DNA of 64,000 nucleotides, taken from Aliiroseovarius subalbicans. Its GTDB lineage: Bacteria; Pseudomonadota; Alphaproteobacteria; Rhodobacterales; Rhodobacteraceae. Below, piece by piece: positions 1 through 9,092 of this stretch. The stretch covers positions 186,001-250,000 of the forward strand of contig NZ_JALBYQ010000002.1 in the NCBI RefSeq assembly GCF_022678625.1, read 5' to 3'. Below the pieces are notes generated by a model. That model saw only the letters and a program-made list of their open reading frames with translations, was not told where the DNA came from and did no database searches. The translations under genes were made by a program, and so were the position numbers. Positions within the stretch are counted from its first letter, which is position 1. Every line of letters starts with the position of its first letter.

Positions 1-230
1 GCGGCCAGCGGAATGTCTCCGGTGACGACCACGTCGCCTTTGCCAGCGCGATCCGCGATCCACATATCCGCCACGTCCGGCCCATCGGCGACATAGACCA
101 TCTCGACCAACGGGTTGGGCGACGGACGCAGTCCGCCGTTCGAGACGACAAACATCTGCACCTTGTGGCGCGTCGCCACCACCTCGGCCTCGGCCTTCAC
201 CGGGCAGGCATCGGCGTCGACATAAATCAC
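1..230 (-). CDS. YaiI/YqxD (UPF0178) family protein, 3' part cut by window edge
   Basis: The reading frame starts with GTG at 228-230 and runs off the left edge, so only about 76 N-terminal residues are visible. They begin [12 protein letters not shown] and include GDIPLAA, the two landmarks I associate with the UPF0178 (DUF188) family: an aspartate-rich first strand and a second acidic strand, giving a PIN-like fold suspected of nuclease activity but with no firmly assigned role. The GTG overlaps the stop of fghA in a GTGA arrangement, so translation is probably coupled to fghA. Family assignment is fairly safe; the function is unknown. Confidence 0.8.
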   Translation of the reverse strand, partial: MIYVDADACPVKAEAEVVATRHKVQMFVVSNGGLRPSPNPLVEMVYVADGPDVADMWIADRAGKGDVVVTGDIPLA

Positions 231-1057
231 GCGTACAGCGCCTCAGCGTGGAACCCCACATGGTCCTCCATGAAGGTCGACACGAAAAAATAGCTGTGGT
301 CATAGCCCGGCTGCATCCGGAACGTCGCCTGCTGGCGCCGCGTGGCGATGGCGCTGGCCAGAGCTTCGGGCTTCAATAGGTCAATGAACTGATCCTGCGT
401 GCCGGTGTCGATCAGCATCGGGCCGTCAAACCCTTTCTCAGCCATCAAAAGAGACGCATCATGCGCCGCCCAGTTTGCCTCATCCGCACCCAGATAGGCG
501 CTTAGCTGCTTGCGGCCCCAGTCCGAGGCGGTCGGGTGGGTGATTGGCGAAAAGGCCGATACCGACCGGAACCTTTCCGGCAAATTCATCGCAATGGTCA
601 GCGCGCCGTGGCCACCCATGCTGTGGCCAGTGATGCCCTGCCGGTCCGCATCCAGCGCGAATTCCTGAAAAATCAGGCCCGGCAGGTCTTCGGTCACATA
701 ATCCCACATGCGGAAATGCGGTGCCCAGGGCGCTTGCGTGGCATTCACATAGAACCCCGCGCCTTGGCCCAGGTCATAGGCCTCGTCATCCGCCACGCCT
801 TCGCCGCGCGGCGAGGTGTCGGGAAAGACCAGCGCGATACCCTGCTCCGCCGCCCAGGTCTGTGCGCCTGCCTTGGTCATCGCGTTTTCGTGGGTGCAGG
901 TCAGCCCCGACAGATACCACAGCACCGGTACCGGGCCGTCCTGCGCCTCGGCAGGCAGGAACAAGCCGAAAGTCATGTCGGTGCCAGTGGCCTTGCTGGC
1001 ATGGGCATACACCCCCTGCACACCGCCGAAACAGGCGTTTTCCGATACGGTTTTCAT
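227..1057 (-). CDS. fghA: S-formylglutathione hydrolase
   Basis: Esterase D family alpha/beta hydrolase of 276 residues, the usual length. It hydrolyses S-formylglutathione to formate and glutathione, the last step of glutathione-dependent formaldehyde oxidation in the cytoplasm. The nucleophile elbow GHSMGG places the serine at residue 146; Asp222 (in GTQDQF) and His254 (in GYDHSYFF) complete a plausible triad. [10 protein letters not shown] near residue 50 supplies the oxyanion region typical of this family. The partner dehydrogenase adhC lies 11.5 kb away on the same strand rather than next door. The next gene, yaiI, overlaps its stop by four bases. Confidence 0.95.
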   Translation of the reverse strand: MKTVSENACFGGVQGVYAHASKATGTDMTFGLFLPAEAQDGPVPVLWYLSGLTCTHENAMTKAGAQTWAAEQGIALVFPDTSPRGEGVADDEAYDLGQGAGFYVNATQAPWAPHFRMWDYVTEDLPGLIFQEFALDADRQGITGHSMGGHGALTIAMNLPERFRSVSAFSPITHPTASDWGRKQLSAYLGADEANWAAHDASLLMAEKGFDGPMLIDTGTQDQFIDLLKPEALASAIATRRQQATFRMQPGYDHSYFFVSTFMEDHVGFHAEALYA

Positions 1058-1093
1058 GGGGTCGCTCCTTTGGACTGCTTGCCGCGCAGCTAA

Positions 1094-2206
1094 CTAGACA
1101 CGCGGCGCCAGTGCAATCGGAATTGTGCGCACCACGAACAGCAGCATGCCCAGCGCCCACAGGCTGCCCGCCACATGCAACAGCGGCATCGGGTCCCCAA
1201 CCCAGCCCGCAAAGATGCGCAATGCGGCGCCAAGATGCAGAGCCGCGAACAGGACCCAGTCCAGCCGCGTGCCTGTGATGTCACGCCCCGAATGGCCCAG
1301 AATGGCGCGCTGCATGACGATGATGGTCATCGTCCCGATCGCCCCCGCGCCCAACGCATGGCGGACCTGGCTGAGCGTGGCAAGATCGCCCAGCGACGCC
1401 AACGCCATCAAGGCCAGCGCCAAGACCAGCCAGCCATAGGCCGCGTGTTGCGCCAGCAACAGCACCTCGCCGCGCACGGCAAAGCCGCGCCAGCGCGACA
1501 GGCGCAGCGCCATCGCCGCCGCCGCCAGCGTGGCGATCAAGCCCGTGAGGGACGACACGCCCAGCGCGCTCCAACTGGCCGCCGTCACAACAGTCAGACC
1601 CATCGCCACCCGGTCCACCATGCCGAACGGCGCCGGCAGGTCGCTGTCCCCGCGCCGCTTCAGCCAATTGCGCGAAAACGCCGGGGTCACCCGCCCGCCG
1701 ATCAGCGTCATCAGGATCAGCGCGGTGGCAAAGCCCAGGGTCGCGCCCAGACCGTCATCGACGACCAGGAACACCCCTTGCCCAAGCCACAGCAGGACGA
1801 TCATCGCCACCACCACCAGGTTGCGCCGGTTCCCCGCCGCGATGATGTCACGCCCGACAATCACGGCCAGCGCAGGCAGAAACGCAAGCGTGATCAGCGT
1901 GGCCGCAAGCGTGTCAAACCCCGCGACCATCGCGATGCGCCCGGCCAACCACAGGCCAAACAGCCCCCCCAGCGGCCCGCCCGTCAGGGCCGGACGCCCA
2001 GTCCAGTTCGGGACCGCGGTCAGCAGGAACCCGGCCAAAGCGGCGGGCAGGTAGCCATACAGCATTTCATGCATGTGCCAGCCCAGCGGATCCACGATCA
2101 GCCCGCCCCCACCCGCGTAGAGCAGCAGCCAGACCGGCAGCGCCAGCGCGGCAAACAAGCCGGCGGCGGGAAAGAACAGGCGGTAAGCGGCGCTCAGAAG
2201 GATCAC
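1094..2206 (-). CDS. nnrS: NnrS family haem-copper membrane protein
   Basis: Polytopic membrane protein of 370 residues, almost entirely alternating hydrophobic helices (about 12). NnrS proteins bind haem and copper and are linked to relief of nitric-oxide stress, often near denitrification genes. The start matches the family: FFPAAGLFAA, then a loop with LGWHMHEMLYGY, where His44 and His46 are likely metal ligands, followed by GFLLTAVPNWTG. Its ATG overlaps the stop of the upstream AEC carrier gene by four bases, so the two are one operon. No nitrite or NO reductase gene and no clear FNR/NNR-type box is seen nearby, so a role in NO defence is inferred from the family only. Confidence 0.9.
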   Translation of the reverse strand: MILLSAAYRLFFPAAGLFAALALPVWLLLYAGGGGLIVDPLGWHMHEMLYGYLPAALAGFLLTAVPNWTGRPALTGGPLGGLFGLWLAGRIAMVAGFDTLAATLITLAFLPALAVIVGRDIIAAGNRRNLVVVAMIVLLWLGQGVFLVVDDGLGATLGFATALILMTLIGGRVTPAFSRNWLKRRGDSDLPAPFGMVDRVAMGLTVVTAASWSALGVSSLTGLIATLAAAAMALRLSRWRGFAVRGEVLLLAQHAAYGWLVLALALMALASLGDLATLSQVRHALGAGAIGTMTIIVMQRAILGHSGRDITGTRLDWVLFAALHLGAALRIFAGWVGDPMPLLHVAGSLWALGMLLFVVRTIPIALAPRV

Positions 2207-3129
2207 GGGGACACCCAGGCGATGACCGCGGACACGGTGAGGATAGACAGCACGGTCGATATCAAGATCGAAGCCGAGACACGATGCGGCGCAACACCAT
2301 AATGCTGCGCCAGGATATAGACATTGCCCGCCACAGGAAGCGCGGCGGCAGAGATCATCACCCCAGCCGCGTAAGGCTCAACCGGGAAAACCGCAAGCGC
2401 CAGCACGGCCACCGCAGCCGGGTGCAGCACCAGTTTCGAAAAGCTCAGCCAGCCCGCGACGCTGATGCGCTCGGCAGATTTGCCCGCCAGGGACGCGCCA
2501 ATGGCAAACAGCGCGCCGGGGGTGGCGGCGGCGCCCAGAATGCCCAGGAAATCGTTCATCGGATCGGGGATCGGCAGGCGGCAGGCGGACCAGGCAAAGC
2601 CCAGGACGATCGACACGATCATGGGGTTTTTCATCAACCCCCTGGCGACCGAGATCAAAACCCCGGGGCTGAGCCGCCCATCACGCCGCGCCGAGATGAT
2701 GATGACGATCAGGCTGCCAAAAACGATCAGGTCCACCGCCAGAACCATCATGACGGGCCCCACCGCCGCCTCGCCCAACAGCATCGCCAGCATCGGAATA
2801 CCCAGAAAGCCGACGTTGCCGATAACGCCGCATTGCGCCTCAACCGCGGCCTCCTCGACGCCGCGCTTGCGCAGAAGCGCCACGGCGGTGACCAGCAAGT
2901 AGATCGCGCTTGTGCCGATCAGATAGGCCCAGATGAACGGCCAGGACAGAACCTCGCCAATCGACAGGTTGGCGGCAAAGCGAAACAGCATCGCCGACAG
3001 GGCGAAATAGAACACGAACTTGGTCAGGTAGGCCGTCGCCTCGGGCGGAAAAAACCCGCTGCGTCCCGCGCCATAGCCCAGGCCGATCAGGGCAAAAAAC
3101 GGCAGGGTCTGAAGCAACACATCAATCAT
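2203..3129 (-). CDS. AEC (auxin efflux carrier) family transporter
   Basis: Inner-membrane carrier of 308 residues with the AEC pattern: about ten hydrophobic helices in two five-helix halves, beginning MIDVLLQTLPFFALIGLGYG and with the loop GNVGFLGIPML between residues 105 and 120. Bacterial members export or import malonate, malate and similar anions, but the substrate cannot be read from sequence. It is the first gene of a two-gene operon with nnrS (ATGA overlap). A second AEC gene lies at 37020-37931. Upstream (3130-3498) there is no other gene, so the promoter should lie there. Confidence 0.88.
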   Translation of the reverse strand: MIDVLLQTLPFFALIGLGYGAGRSGFFPPEATAYLTKFVFYFALSAMLFRFAANLSIGEVLSWPFIWAYLIGTSAIYLLVTAVALLRKRGVEEAAVEAQCGVIGNVGFLGIPMLAMLLGEAAVGPVMMVLAVDLIVFGSLIVIIISARRDGRLSPGVLISVARGLMKNPMIVSIVLGFAWSACRLPIPDPMNDFLGILGAAATPGALFAIGASLAGKSAERISVAGWLSFSKLVLHPAAVAVLALAVFPVEPYAAGVMISAAALPVAGNVYILAQHYGVAPHRVSASILISTVLSILTVSAVIAWVSP

Positions 3130-3498
3130 GCCGTTTGCCTAGCATGAGGGAGGAAGCGTGGCGAGGGGGATGGGTATGTTGTCCCAATTGCGGGACGAAG
3201 CTGCCTTTGACCTGCTCCGTGCCAACGACCGGTCCCAGCCCAAAGCGGACATCACCATTCGGCGGGTCGGGCGGAAGCTGGCTTTCGCTGCGGATGCATC
3301 CGGAATCTACCGTCCGGACGGAAGCTGACATTCAGTTAACTGAGAATTGGAGAGCTCCTTAGCCACGCCGTAAGACAACCCTGAGCCCATTTCACCTATG
3401 CTGGGGCCACTTCACGCCAGCTGTCCTTTGCGGGCGCGAGCATTCGGTCATCCGAGATGGATGCACCGCGATGTCCGGAGTTTTCCCGGGCCCGATTT
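3130..3498. other. Intergenic region without a convincing gene
   Basis: No frame here has a ribosome binding site plus protein-like composition. The left part must carry the promoter for the AEC-nnrS operon. The middle (about 3230-3340) contains repeated short words (CGGACAT, GAAGCTG, CTTTCGCTGCGGATGC) of a style also found in the spacers at 9330-9420 and 10540-10670. It may be a decayed copy of a dispersed intergenic element. I see no terminator with a clean T-run. Confidence 0.5.
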
Positions 3499-5070
3499 TC
3501 AGGCGCGGTAGGCGGGTAACGGCGATCGGTCCTGAAGATCGATCAATCGTTTGAGCATGACTTCGGTCAATTGCGCGCGCACATTGGCACAGGACGGATC
3601 ATCAAAGAGGTTCCTGGTTTCGCAGGGGTCGTCCTGCAGGTCATAGAGTTCGCTCCAGCTTTCCCCTTCGCGCAGCGACATCCGGTAGCGGTCCGTCACC
3701 AAGGTCCGAACCCGCTGAGGCCGGTCAAAGCCGGTCATCGTGCGTTGACTGTCTTCTTCGACGACTACCGCCTCGGGGGCTGGGGAGGCGAAAAGATCAC
3801 GGCCCTGCAACCCATTGAACGGCTGGATACCAGCGCGAGTCAGGATCGTGGCCGCGATGTCGATCGACGAGCCGAGCCCGGGTTCGACTTTGGCGTCCTC
3901 TGGCATTGTGGGGTCGTGCCAAATGAATGGCACCCGGATGGTGCCCTGGTAGTGCAAAAGCAGCTTCAGCATCAATCCGTGGTCGCCCATGTAATCGCCG
4001 TGGTCCGTGGTAAAAATCACCACGGTATTGTCGGCCAACCCCAGGTCGTCGAGCCGTTTCAGGACACGGCCGATGGCATCGTCGATCATGGTGATCATGC
4101 CATAGGTCAGGGCGATGATCGCGCGGGCTTCATCTTCGGTGACCGCAAATGGGTTTTGATTGTCGCGCGGGTCGGTTCCCTGCTCCAGGGCCTTGCGCAT
4201 CGCCTTGATTGGAGGCAGCTCTCCCTGGCCGAACGATGCGGGCAGGTCGACATCCGACGGGTCATACATATCCCAATAACGGCCGGGCGGGGTGAAGGGG
4301 TGGTGCGGGTCCGGAAAGGACATCTGCAAAAAGAACGGGGCATCCTGTTCGGCCTGCTCGGCAAGCCAGGCTTCTGATCGGTCGGCAATCCAGGAGGTGG
4401 AGTAAAGGTCCTCGGGCACCGCGGTGCGCCAGGCTTGCGGCGCGTCGATCCGGTTGTCGGGCAAGGCGTTTTCCGGTCCAATCAGGCTGTCGAAATCGCG
4501 ATGCTGCTCGCGCGCCCACAGAATGTAGTCGCCAGCCGCCTGATCAGCGTGGCCGGTGGTGACTTCAACATGGTCGAAGCCGTAGAAATCTCCATCAAGG
4601 CGTTCTGCCAGCGGGCGGTTCCATTTCGGCTCAACTTCCAGGTCGTAGTCTGTTGAGTGCCGGTTGTCCTTGTACGCATCGCGCAGGTGCGGGGACGGCG
4701 CCGACATCCCTTCGCGGGGTTCGTATTTGTTGGTCGCGGGCAACCCAGTGAAACTTTGCAGGTGCGATTTTCCGATCAATCCGGTTCGGTAACCGGCGTC
4801 GCGCAAAAGCTCGACAAAGGTCGTGTGATCCTTGGACAGTGGAATGCCGTTGTGGCGGGCCCCATGGACCGAGCACATGCGGCCGGTCATGATCGACGCG
4901 CGGTTCGGCATGCAGATCGGGTTGGCGACGTAAAACCTGTCCCAACGGGTGCCCCTGGCCGCCAACCCGTCGATATTCGGCGTTTGCACTATCGTGTTGC
5001 CATAGCAACCCAGATGATCGGCGCGGTGCTGATCGGTGATGATGAAAAGGAAATTCGGATGCTTGGTCAT
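3499..5070 (-). CDS. Cytoplasmic type I sulfatase (formylglycine-dependent)
   Basis: Alkaline-phosphatase-superfamily sulfatase of 523 residues. The activation motif C-x-P-x-R is intact as CMPNRASIMTG with Cys53, which must be converted to formylglycine; other metal and active-site candidates are Asp13 (ITDQH), His256/His257 (PDPHHPF) and Asp356-His357 (TTDHGD). The start MTKHPNFLFIITDQH enters the fold directly and there is no signal peptide, so it should act on substrates already imported. Its ATG overlaps the stop of the fused TRAP permease by four bases, and the TAXI receptor gene comes before that. I infer uptake of a sulfate ester (or phosphonate/phosphate ester, since this fold is promiscuous) followed by hydrolysis. 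The activating enzyme is not in the window. Confidence 0.85.
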   Translation of the reverse strand: MTKHPNFLFIITDQHRADHLGCYGNTIVQTPNIDGLAARGTRWDRFYVANPICMPNRASIMTGRMCSVHGARHNGIPLSKDHTTFVELLRDAGYRTGLIGKSHLQSFTGLPATNKYEPREGMSAPSPHLRDAYKDNRHSTDYDLEVEPKWNRPLAERLDGDFYGFDHVEVTTGHADQAAGDYILWAREQHRDFDSLIGPENALPDNRIDAPQAWRTAVPEDLYSTSWIADRSEAWLAEQAEQDAPFFLQMSFPDPHHPFTPPGRYWDMYDPSDVDLPASFGQGELPPIKAMRKALEQGTDPRDNQNPFAVTEDEARAIIALTYGMITMIDDAIGRVLKRLDDLGLADNTVVIFTTDHGDYMGDHGLMLKLLLHYQGTIRVPFIWHDPTMPEDAKVEPGLGSSIDIAATILTRAGIQPFNGLQGRDLFASPAPEAVVVEEDSQRTMTGFDRPQRVRTLVTDRYRMSLREGESWSELYDLQDDPCETRNLFDDPSCANVRAQLTEVMLKRLIDLQDRSPLPAYRA

Positions 5071-6995
5071 GTGGTGTCCCCGGAATTAGTGTTGGACGAG
5101 CGGCCAGCGCGGATGTCCCAGAAAATGAGGGCCAGTCCGACAGCTATGGCAGGCAAATGGATCGCCGGGCTGAGTGCCAGGGCAGAGAAGGCAGCGACAA
5201 AACGCACCACGATTTCGGGGGCTGACAACTTGCGCCGGTCGTATCCCGACAGGGCGGATGAGAACAGCCAGATGCAGAACCCGGTCCGGGCCACGATCCA
5301 GATGAACGGCAACAGGCTGAATTCCTCGATGATCAGGATTGTCGGGTAGAAGGCAAAGACAAACGGAATGATGAATTTTGCCATGCCCAGTCGGAAGGAC
5401 ATGAAGGCAGTCATCAGCGGGTTCGCTTGGGCAATTGGCGCGGCCGCATAGGCGGCGATGGCCACTGGCGGGGTCAGCGACGAGGCGACGCCATAGTAGA
5501 ACACGAACATATGCGCAGTCAGCATCGACACGCCAAGCGCCTGAATGGCCGGTCCCATCACAAGAATGATGATCAGATAGGCCGGCAGCGTCGGCATCCC
5601 CATGCCAAGGACCAGAGCGCCAGCCATGGCGACCAGCAAGGCCGAGAACAGGCTCTCACCCCGGATTTCGGCGATCACGTTCGCGAGTTTGAGACCAAGG
5701 CCAGTCGAGTCGAGCGAGCCGACAAGGATGCCGATCGCGGCAATAGCAATCAGCAGCGTGGCGCCGGACTGTGCGCCCTTGAGGAACGACTGCCAGACTT
5801 TGAGCGGGTTCTTGCGGACATCGGGGTTGATGACGGACAGTGCCAACAGGGCGACAACGGCGTAGAAGCCAGCGGCCGACGTGGACAATCCGGCAAGCAA
5901 TGACCCGATCACCGTCACGATTGGCCCGACAAAAAGCACCGAGTTGATCAAGTCAACGCGTGTGATCCGGTCGTCCATGGTCAGCGGCTGAACCTCGATC
6001 CCCTGTTTGCGCGCCTCGACGGTGACAGCCGAAAACAGGCTGAAATAGTAGAAAAGCGCAGGAACCAGCGCGGCGATAATGATGTTCAGATATCCCGCCC
6101 CGGTCAGGTCGGCCATCACCAGCGCGGCGGCGCCCATGATCGGCGGCATGATCTGGCCGCCGGACGAGGCTGTGGCTTCGATCCCTGCCGCGAAAGTCGG
6201 GGAAAAGCCGCGTTTCTTGATCATCGGGATGGTGAACGTTCCGGTGCCGACGATATTGGCGACCGTGGATCCCGACATGGTGCCAAACAGCGACGAGGCC
6301 AAGATCGCCGCGTGGGCCGGACCGCCGCGCGTGCGCCGGGTGGCCAAAAAGGCAAATTTCAACAGTGTGTCACCCGCCCCGGTGCCTTCCAGCAGCACAC
6401 CGAAGATGATGAAGATGAAGACCGTGCTGAGCACGATATTGGTGACCGACCCGAACACGCCTTTGTTGGTGTTGTACCACAGCGCTTCTGCGACCTCTTT
6501 CAGTGAAAAGCCGGTGTGTTCCAGGATGCCGGGCAGGTTCTGCCCATACATGAGGTAAAGAACACCAAAGGCGCCGACACCGAACAGCCCCCATCCCCAG
6601 ATGCGGCGACAAAGCTCCAGGAACACGACCAGCCCGGCCAGCGCGGGCCATGCATCGCGGTTGGTTACATCGTAAAGCGCGGTTTCCATTTGTGTTTGCA
6701 CAAAGTGGAAGGACCAGATCGACCAGAGCCCCGCCGCGATCATCAGCACGTCGACCCCGAGCCTGACACCTGCTTTCGCCGCGCTCTGTTCCTTGGCTAC
6801 CCGCATGCCGGACCGCGACACCGCCACCCCGACAATAAGCGCCAGTGCAAAACCAGCGGCACGGTGGAACTTCGGGTCGATCAGGCCAACGCCAGAACTG
6901 TAGATCGCGATTGCGCCCAGAGCGAAACAGGCAAACATCGAGACGATTTTGAAGACACGGGTCGTGCCGCTGGCAACAAGGGTCGCATCGGTCAT
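5067..6995 (-). CDS. TRAP transporter fused permease (4TM + 12TM type)
   Basis: Membrane protein of 642 residues joining the small (DctQ-like) and large (DctM-like) TRAP subunits in one chain, the form that partners TAXI receptors. The large-subunit signature is clear: GTMSGSTVANIVGTG, then an EATASSGGQIMPP stretch around residues 270-285, and GMGMPTLPAYL further on. It uses an ion gradient, not ATP, to import a solute delivered by the periplasmic receptor. It lies downstream of the TAXI gene (72-base gap with a strong hairpin) and overlaps the sulfatase start by four bases. Substrate is unknown; the genetic link to a sulfatase is the best clue. Confidence 0.93.
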   Translation of the reverse strand: MTDATLVASGTTRVFKIVSMFACFALGAIAIYSSGVGLIDPKFHRAAGFALALIVGVAVSRSGMRVAKEQSAAKAGVRLGVDVLMIAAGLWSIWSFHFVQTQMETALYDVTNRDAWPALAGLVVFLELCRRIWGWGLFGVGAFGVLYLMYGQNLPGILEHTGFSLKEVAEALWYNTNKGVFGSVTNIVLSTVFIFIIFGVLLEGTGAGDTLLKFAFLATRRTRGGPAHAAILASSLFGTMSGSTVANIVGTGTFTIPMIKKRGFSPTFAAGIEATASSGGQIMPPIMGAAALVMADLTGAGYLNIIIAALVPALFYYFSLFSAVTVEARKQGIEVQPLTMDDRITRVDLINSVLFVGPIVTVIGSLLAGLSTSAAGFYAVVALLALSVINPDVRKNPLKVWQSFLKGAQSGATLLIAIAAIGILVGSLDSTGLGLKLANVIAEIRGESLFSALLVAMAGALVLGMGMPTLPAYLIIILVMGPAIQALGVSMLTAHMFVFYYGVASSLTPPVAIAAYAAAPIAQANPLMTAFMSFRLGMAKFIIPFVFAFYPTILIIEEFSLLPFIWIVARTGFCIWLFSSALSGYDRRKLSAPEIVVRFVAAFSALALSPAIHLPAIAVGLALIFWDIRAGRSSNTNSGDTT

Positions 6996-7027
6996 GGCAA
7001 AGCTCTTTCAAGGCAAGGGCGACGTGC

Positions 7028-7053
7028 GGCTGAACCACGCGGGCGGTTCAGCC
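7028..7053 (-). promoter_or_regulatory. Intercistronic hairpin between receptor and permease genes
   Basis: GGCTGAACC (7028-7036) and GGTTCAGCC (7045-7053) form a perfect nine-pair stem with an eight-base loop in the gap between the TAXI stop and the permease start. There is no T-run on the minus strand, so it is not a full intrinsic terminator. Such hairpins often protect the upstream mRNA end and let the binding protein be made in excess over its permease; that role is inferred. Confidence 0.6.
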
Positions 7054-7067
7054 AGGAGTTTTTGGGA

Positions 7068-8075
7068 TTATGGGCGAAGATCGTCCGGAATGGTGATGCC
7101 CGCTTCGTCGTAGTAACGCGCGGCCCCCGGATGCAAAGGCACATTGACCGAGGTAAATGCGGTTTCCGCGGTCACGTTTTTAAGGAAAAACGCGGTCGCA
7201 TGCACCTCTTCCAGGTTCTCCCAGAACGCCTTGGTCGCAGCATAGACCACGTCATCGGACACGCCCGCGTGGGTGCCGACAAACTGTGTGAAGCCCAACG
7301 AGGTGATATCACCTTCGGTCAACTGACCCTGATAAAGATCGCCCGCGAATTGGATCATGCCACGACCGGGACGCCCGAACAGGGCCTTCATCTCTTCGCT
7401 GGCAAGCGCGTCTTCGGGGATCGAGAGGATGCGGAATTGGCCGGACAGACCAAACCGTTCGATATTCGCTGAGCCGATCTCGGCGGGGCGCACCATCATG
7501 TCGATCTTGCCGTCCGAAAGCGCCGTGTAGCCTTCGCCCCAGCTCAGGCGCACGGCGGTGTAGTCTTCGCCCGCGACATAGCCGGTGAGGATCTTGATCA
7601 GCGCCTCGGACGTGGCCGAGGCCGAGCCAGCGGGCGGCCCGGTGAAAACGGTTTTGCCCGCGATGTCTTCCCAGTTTTCGATGCCGGACCCGGCAAGCGT
7701 CACGGGGTGATAGGCCCCGGCTTTAAAGCCGAGAATGGCGCGCAGGTTCTTGGCCGCGTCGGGCGCATCTGCAACGTTTTCATACATGCGCGCCTGGCCC
7801 GCCATCAGGTTGACCAGCGACGGTACCGTCGAGAAGAAGGCGATCTCGCCCTTGCCACCTTTGAGCATCGACTTGGTCAAAGTCTGCCCTGCGTTCACCT
7901 GGATTTCGACACCGGCCTTGCCAGCCTGGTTCGCAAAGGCAACGAACATGGTGTGGACAGGGTCGCCGACGCCTGCGGTCTCGCCTTTGAAGATTTCGGC
8001 GGTGCCGGCGGTCGGTGCAAGCCCGACAACCAAAGCAAGCCCGGCGGACTTGACGACGTTTTTGAAGTTGAACAT
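7068..8075 (-). CDS. TAXI family TRAP transporter solute-binding protein
   Basis: Periplasmic receptor of 335 residues. The N-terminus has a Lys-containing start, a hydrophobic core (GLALVVGLAPTAG) and a likely cleavage after GTA, before EIFKGE. The mature part fits the TAXI group: LTKSMLKGGKGEIAFFS near residue 70 and a GPPAGSASATSEALIKILTGY stretch around 145-165. It captures the solute for the fused permease encoded downstream. A good ribosome site (GGGAGGAT) stands before the ATG. It is the first gene of the sulfatase operon and diverges from a LysR gene with an 87-base shared control region. Confidence 0.9.
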   Translation of the reverse strand: MFNFKNVVKSAGLALVVGLAPTAGTAEIFKGETAGVGDPVHTMFVAFANQAGKAGVEIQVNAGQTLTKSMLKGGKGEIAFFSTVPSLVNLMAGQARMYENVADAPDAAKNLRAILGFKAGAYHPVTLAGSGIENWEDIAGKTVFTGPPAGSASATSEALIKILTGYVAGEDYTAVRLSWGEGYTALSDGKIDMMVRPAEIGSANIERFGLSGQFRILSIPEDALASEEMKALFGRPGRGMIQFAGDLYQGQLTEGDITSLGFTQFVGTHAGVSDDVVYAATKAFWENLEEVHATAFFLKNVTAETAFTSVNVPLHPGAARYYDEAGITIPDDLRP

Positions 8076-8114
8076 GGAATCCTCCCTAGAATTTGCCAGA
8101 GACTAGCAAAGATG

Positions 8115-8131
8115 GATCATTTCGAATAATC
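8115..8131. promoter_or_regulatory. Candidate LysR operator in divergent promoter region
   Basis: GATCATTTCGAATAATC is an inverted repeat (GATcATT / AATaATC, one mismatch) around a three-base centre and contains the T-N11-A core typical of LysR-type sites. It sits between the TAXI start (8075) and the LysR start (8163), where such a regulator normally binds to control both. Not tested against any motif model. Confidence 0.5.
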
Positions 8132-8162
8132 AAACCTTAGCGCTCATTCATAAGGAAATGGT

Positions 8163-9092
8163 ATGAAACTTGATCCCAAACATCTGGCGCAGCTTTCCGT
8201 CATCGTCGAGGCAGGTTCGTTCCAAACGGCCGCCGACAGGCTCGGGCTGACCCAACCTGGCCTGAGCCGGAACATGCGGTCCCTGGAGCAACGGCTTGGC
8301 TCCTCATTGTTCCAACGCGACGGTCGTCGCTCTGTGCCCAATGCGCTGGGGTTGCGCCTTGCCCGCAGCGGGCTGGCCATTCGCCTTGCCGAAGAGCAGG
8401 CCGGGACCGTCGCTGGTCAGATCACCCGCGGCTCGGTCGGCGAGCTTCGGATCGGTGCCCCGCCAATTGTCGCGGGAAAGTTTCTCACAAATGCGTTGTC
8501 CAAATTCATCGCACAAAACCCTGATTGCAGCGTCGAGCTGCGCACAGGATTGGTTCACGAGTTGCGCTCCATGCTTGTGCGTGGTCAGGTTGAGGTGGTT
8601 CTTGGACCGAAAAGCCTGGCCGACTCGACCGACGCTCTTACGTTCGAGACCCTGATCGACGATCGGGTCGGTATCCTGTGCAGAGCCGGACACCCGTTGG
8701 CAAAACGCAAACGGATTTTGCCTGCGGATCTCGAAGCGCAAGTCTGGTTGGCCCATTCCAGGGGCAGCCTGCTCAGGCAGCAAACCGAAGCCGCAATGAT
8801 CGCCTCAGGGGTGGTAACGGTTCAAATCGGATGCGAAACCGACTCGATCCGCTCGGTTCTGGATATCGTGGCCGAAACGGACCTCATCACGTCGATGCCC
8901 AAGGCGACGACCTCCCCATACCTTGAAGATCGGCTTCGGTTCCTGCCTTTCGACAATCCGCAATTCGAACGGCCATTGGGAATCATCCGTCGCCAGAACG
9001 CGCAAGAAAACCAGGCCGAGGATCGTTTCTTCAAGATGTTGAGAGCCACGTTGGAGGCGGTTCGAAATCCGCTACCAACCGGGGCGCGGTAG
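8163..9092 (+). CDS. LysR family transcriptional regulator of the sulfatase-TRAP operon
   Basis: Regulator of 309 residues with an N-terminal winged helix-turn-helix (residues 5-65, QTAADRLGLTQPGLSRNMRSLE being the recognition part) and a C-terminal co-inducer domain of the periplasmic-binding fold. It is transcribed divergently from the TAXI-permease-sulfatase operon, and the 87-base gap carries a T-N11-A inverted repeat, so local control of that operon is the natural inference. The ligand is probably the imported solute or a product of its hydrolysis. An SD-like AAGGAA lies close before the ATG. Confidence 0.9.
   Translation: MKLDPKHLAQLSVIVEAGSFQTAADRLGLTQPGLSRNMRSLEQRLGSSLFQRDGRRSVPNALGLRLARSGLAIRLAEEQAGTVAGQITRGSVGELRIGAPPIVAGKFLTNALSKFIAQNPDCSVELRTGLVHELRSMLVRGQVEVVLGPKSLADSTDALTFETLIDDRVGILCRAGHPLAKRKRILPADLEAQVWLAHSRGSLLRQQTEAAMIASGVVTVQIGCETDSIRSVLDIVAETDLITSMPKATTSPYLEDRLRFLPFDNPQFERPLGIIRRQNAQENQAEDRFFKMLRATLEAVRNPLPTGAR

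Noticed and set aside
1175-2302. Long plus-strand reading frame over nnrS, rich in Arg/Gln/His
   Set aside because: It is antiparallel to a clear nnrS gene and its composition (runs of R, Q, H, P) is that of a high-G/C shadow frame; no ribosome site or family match.
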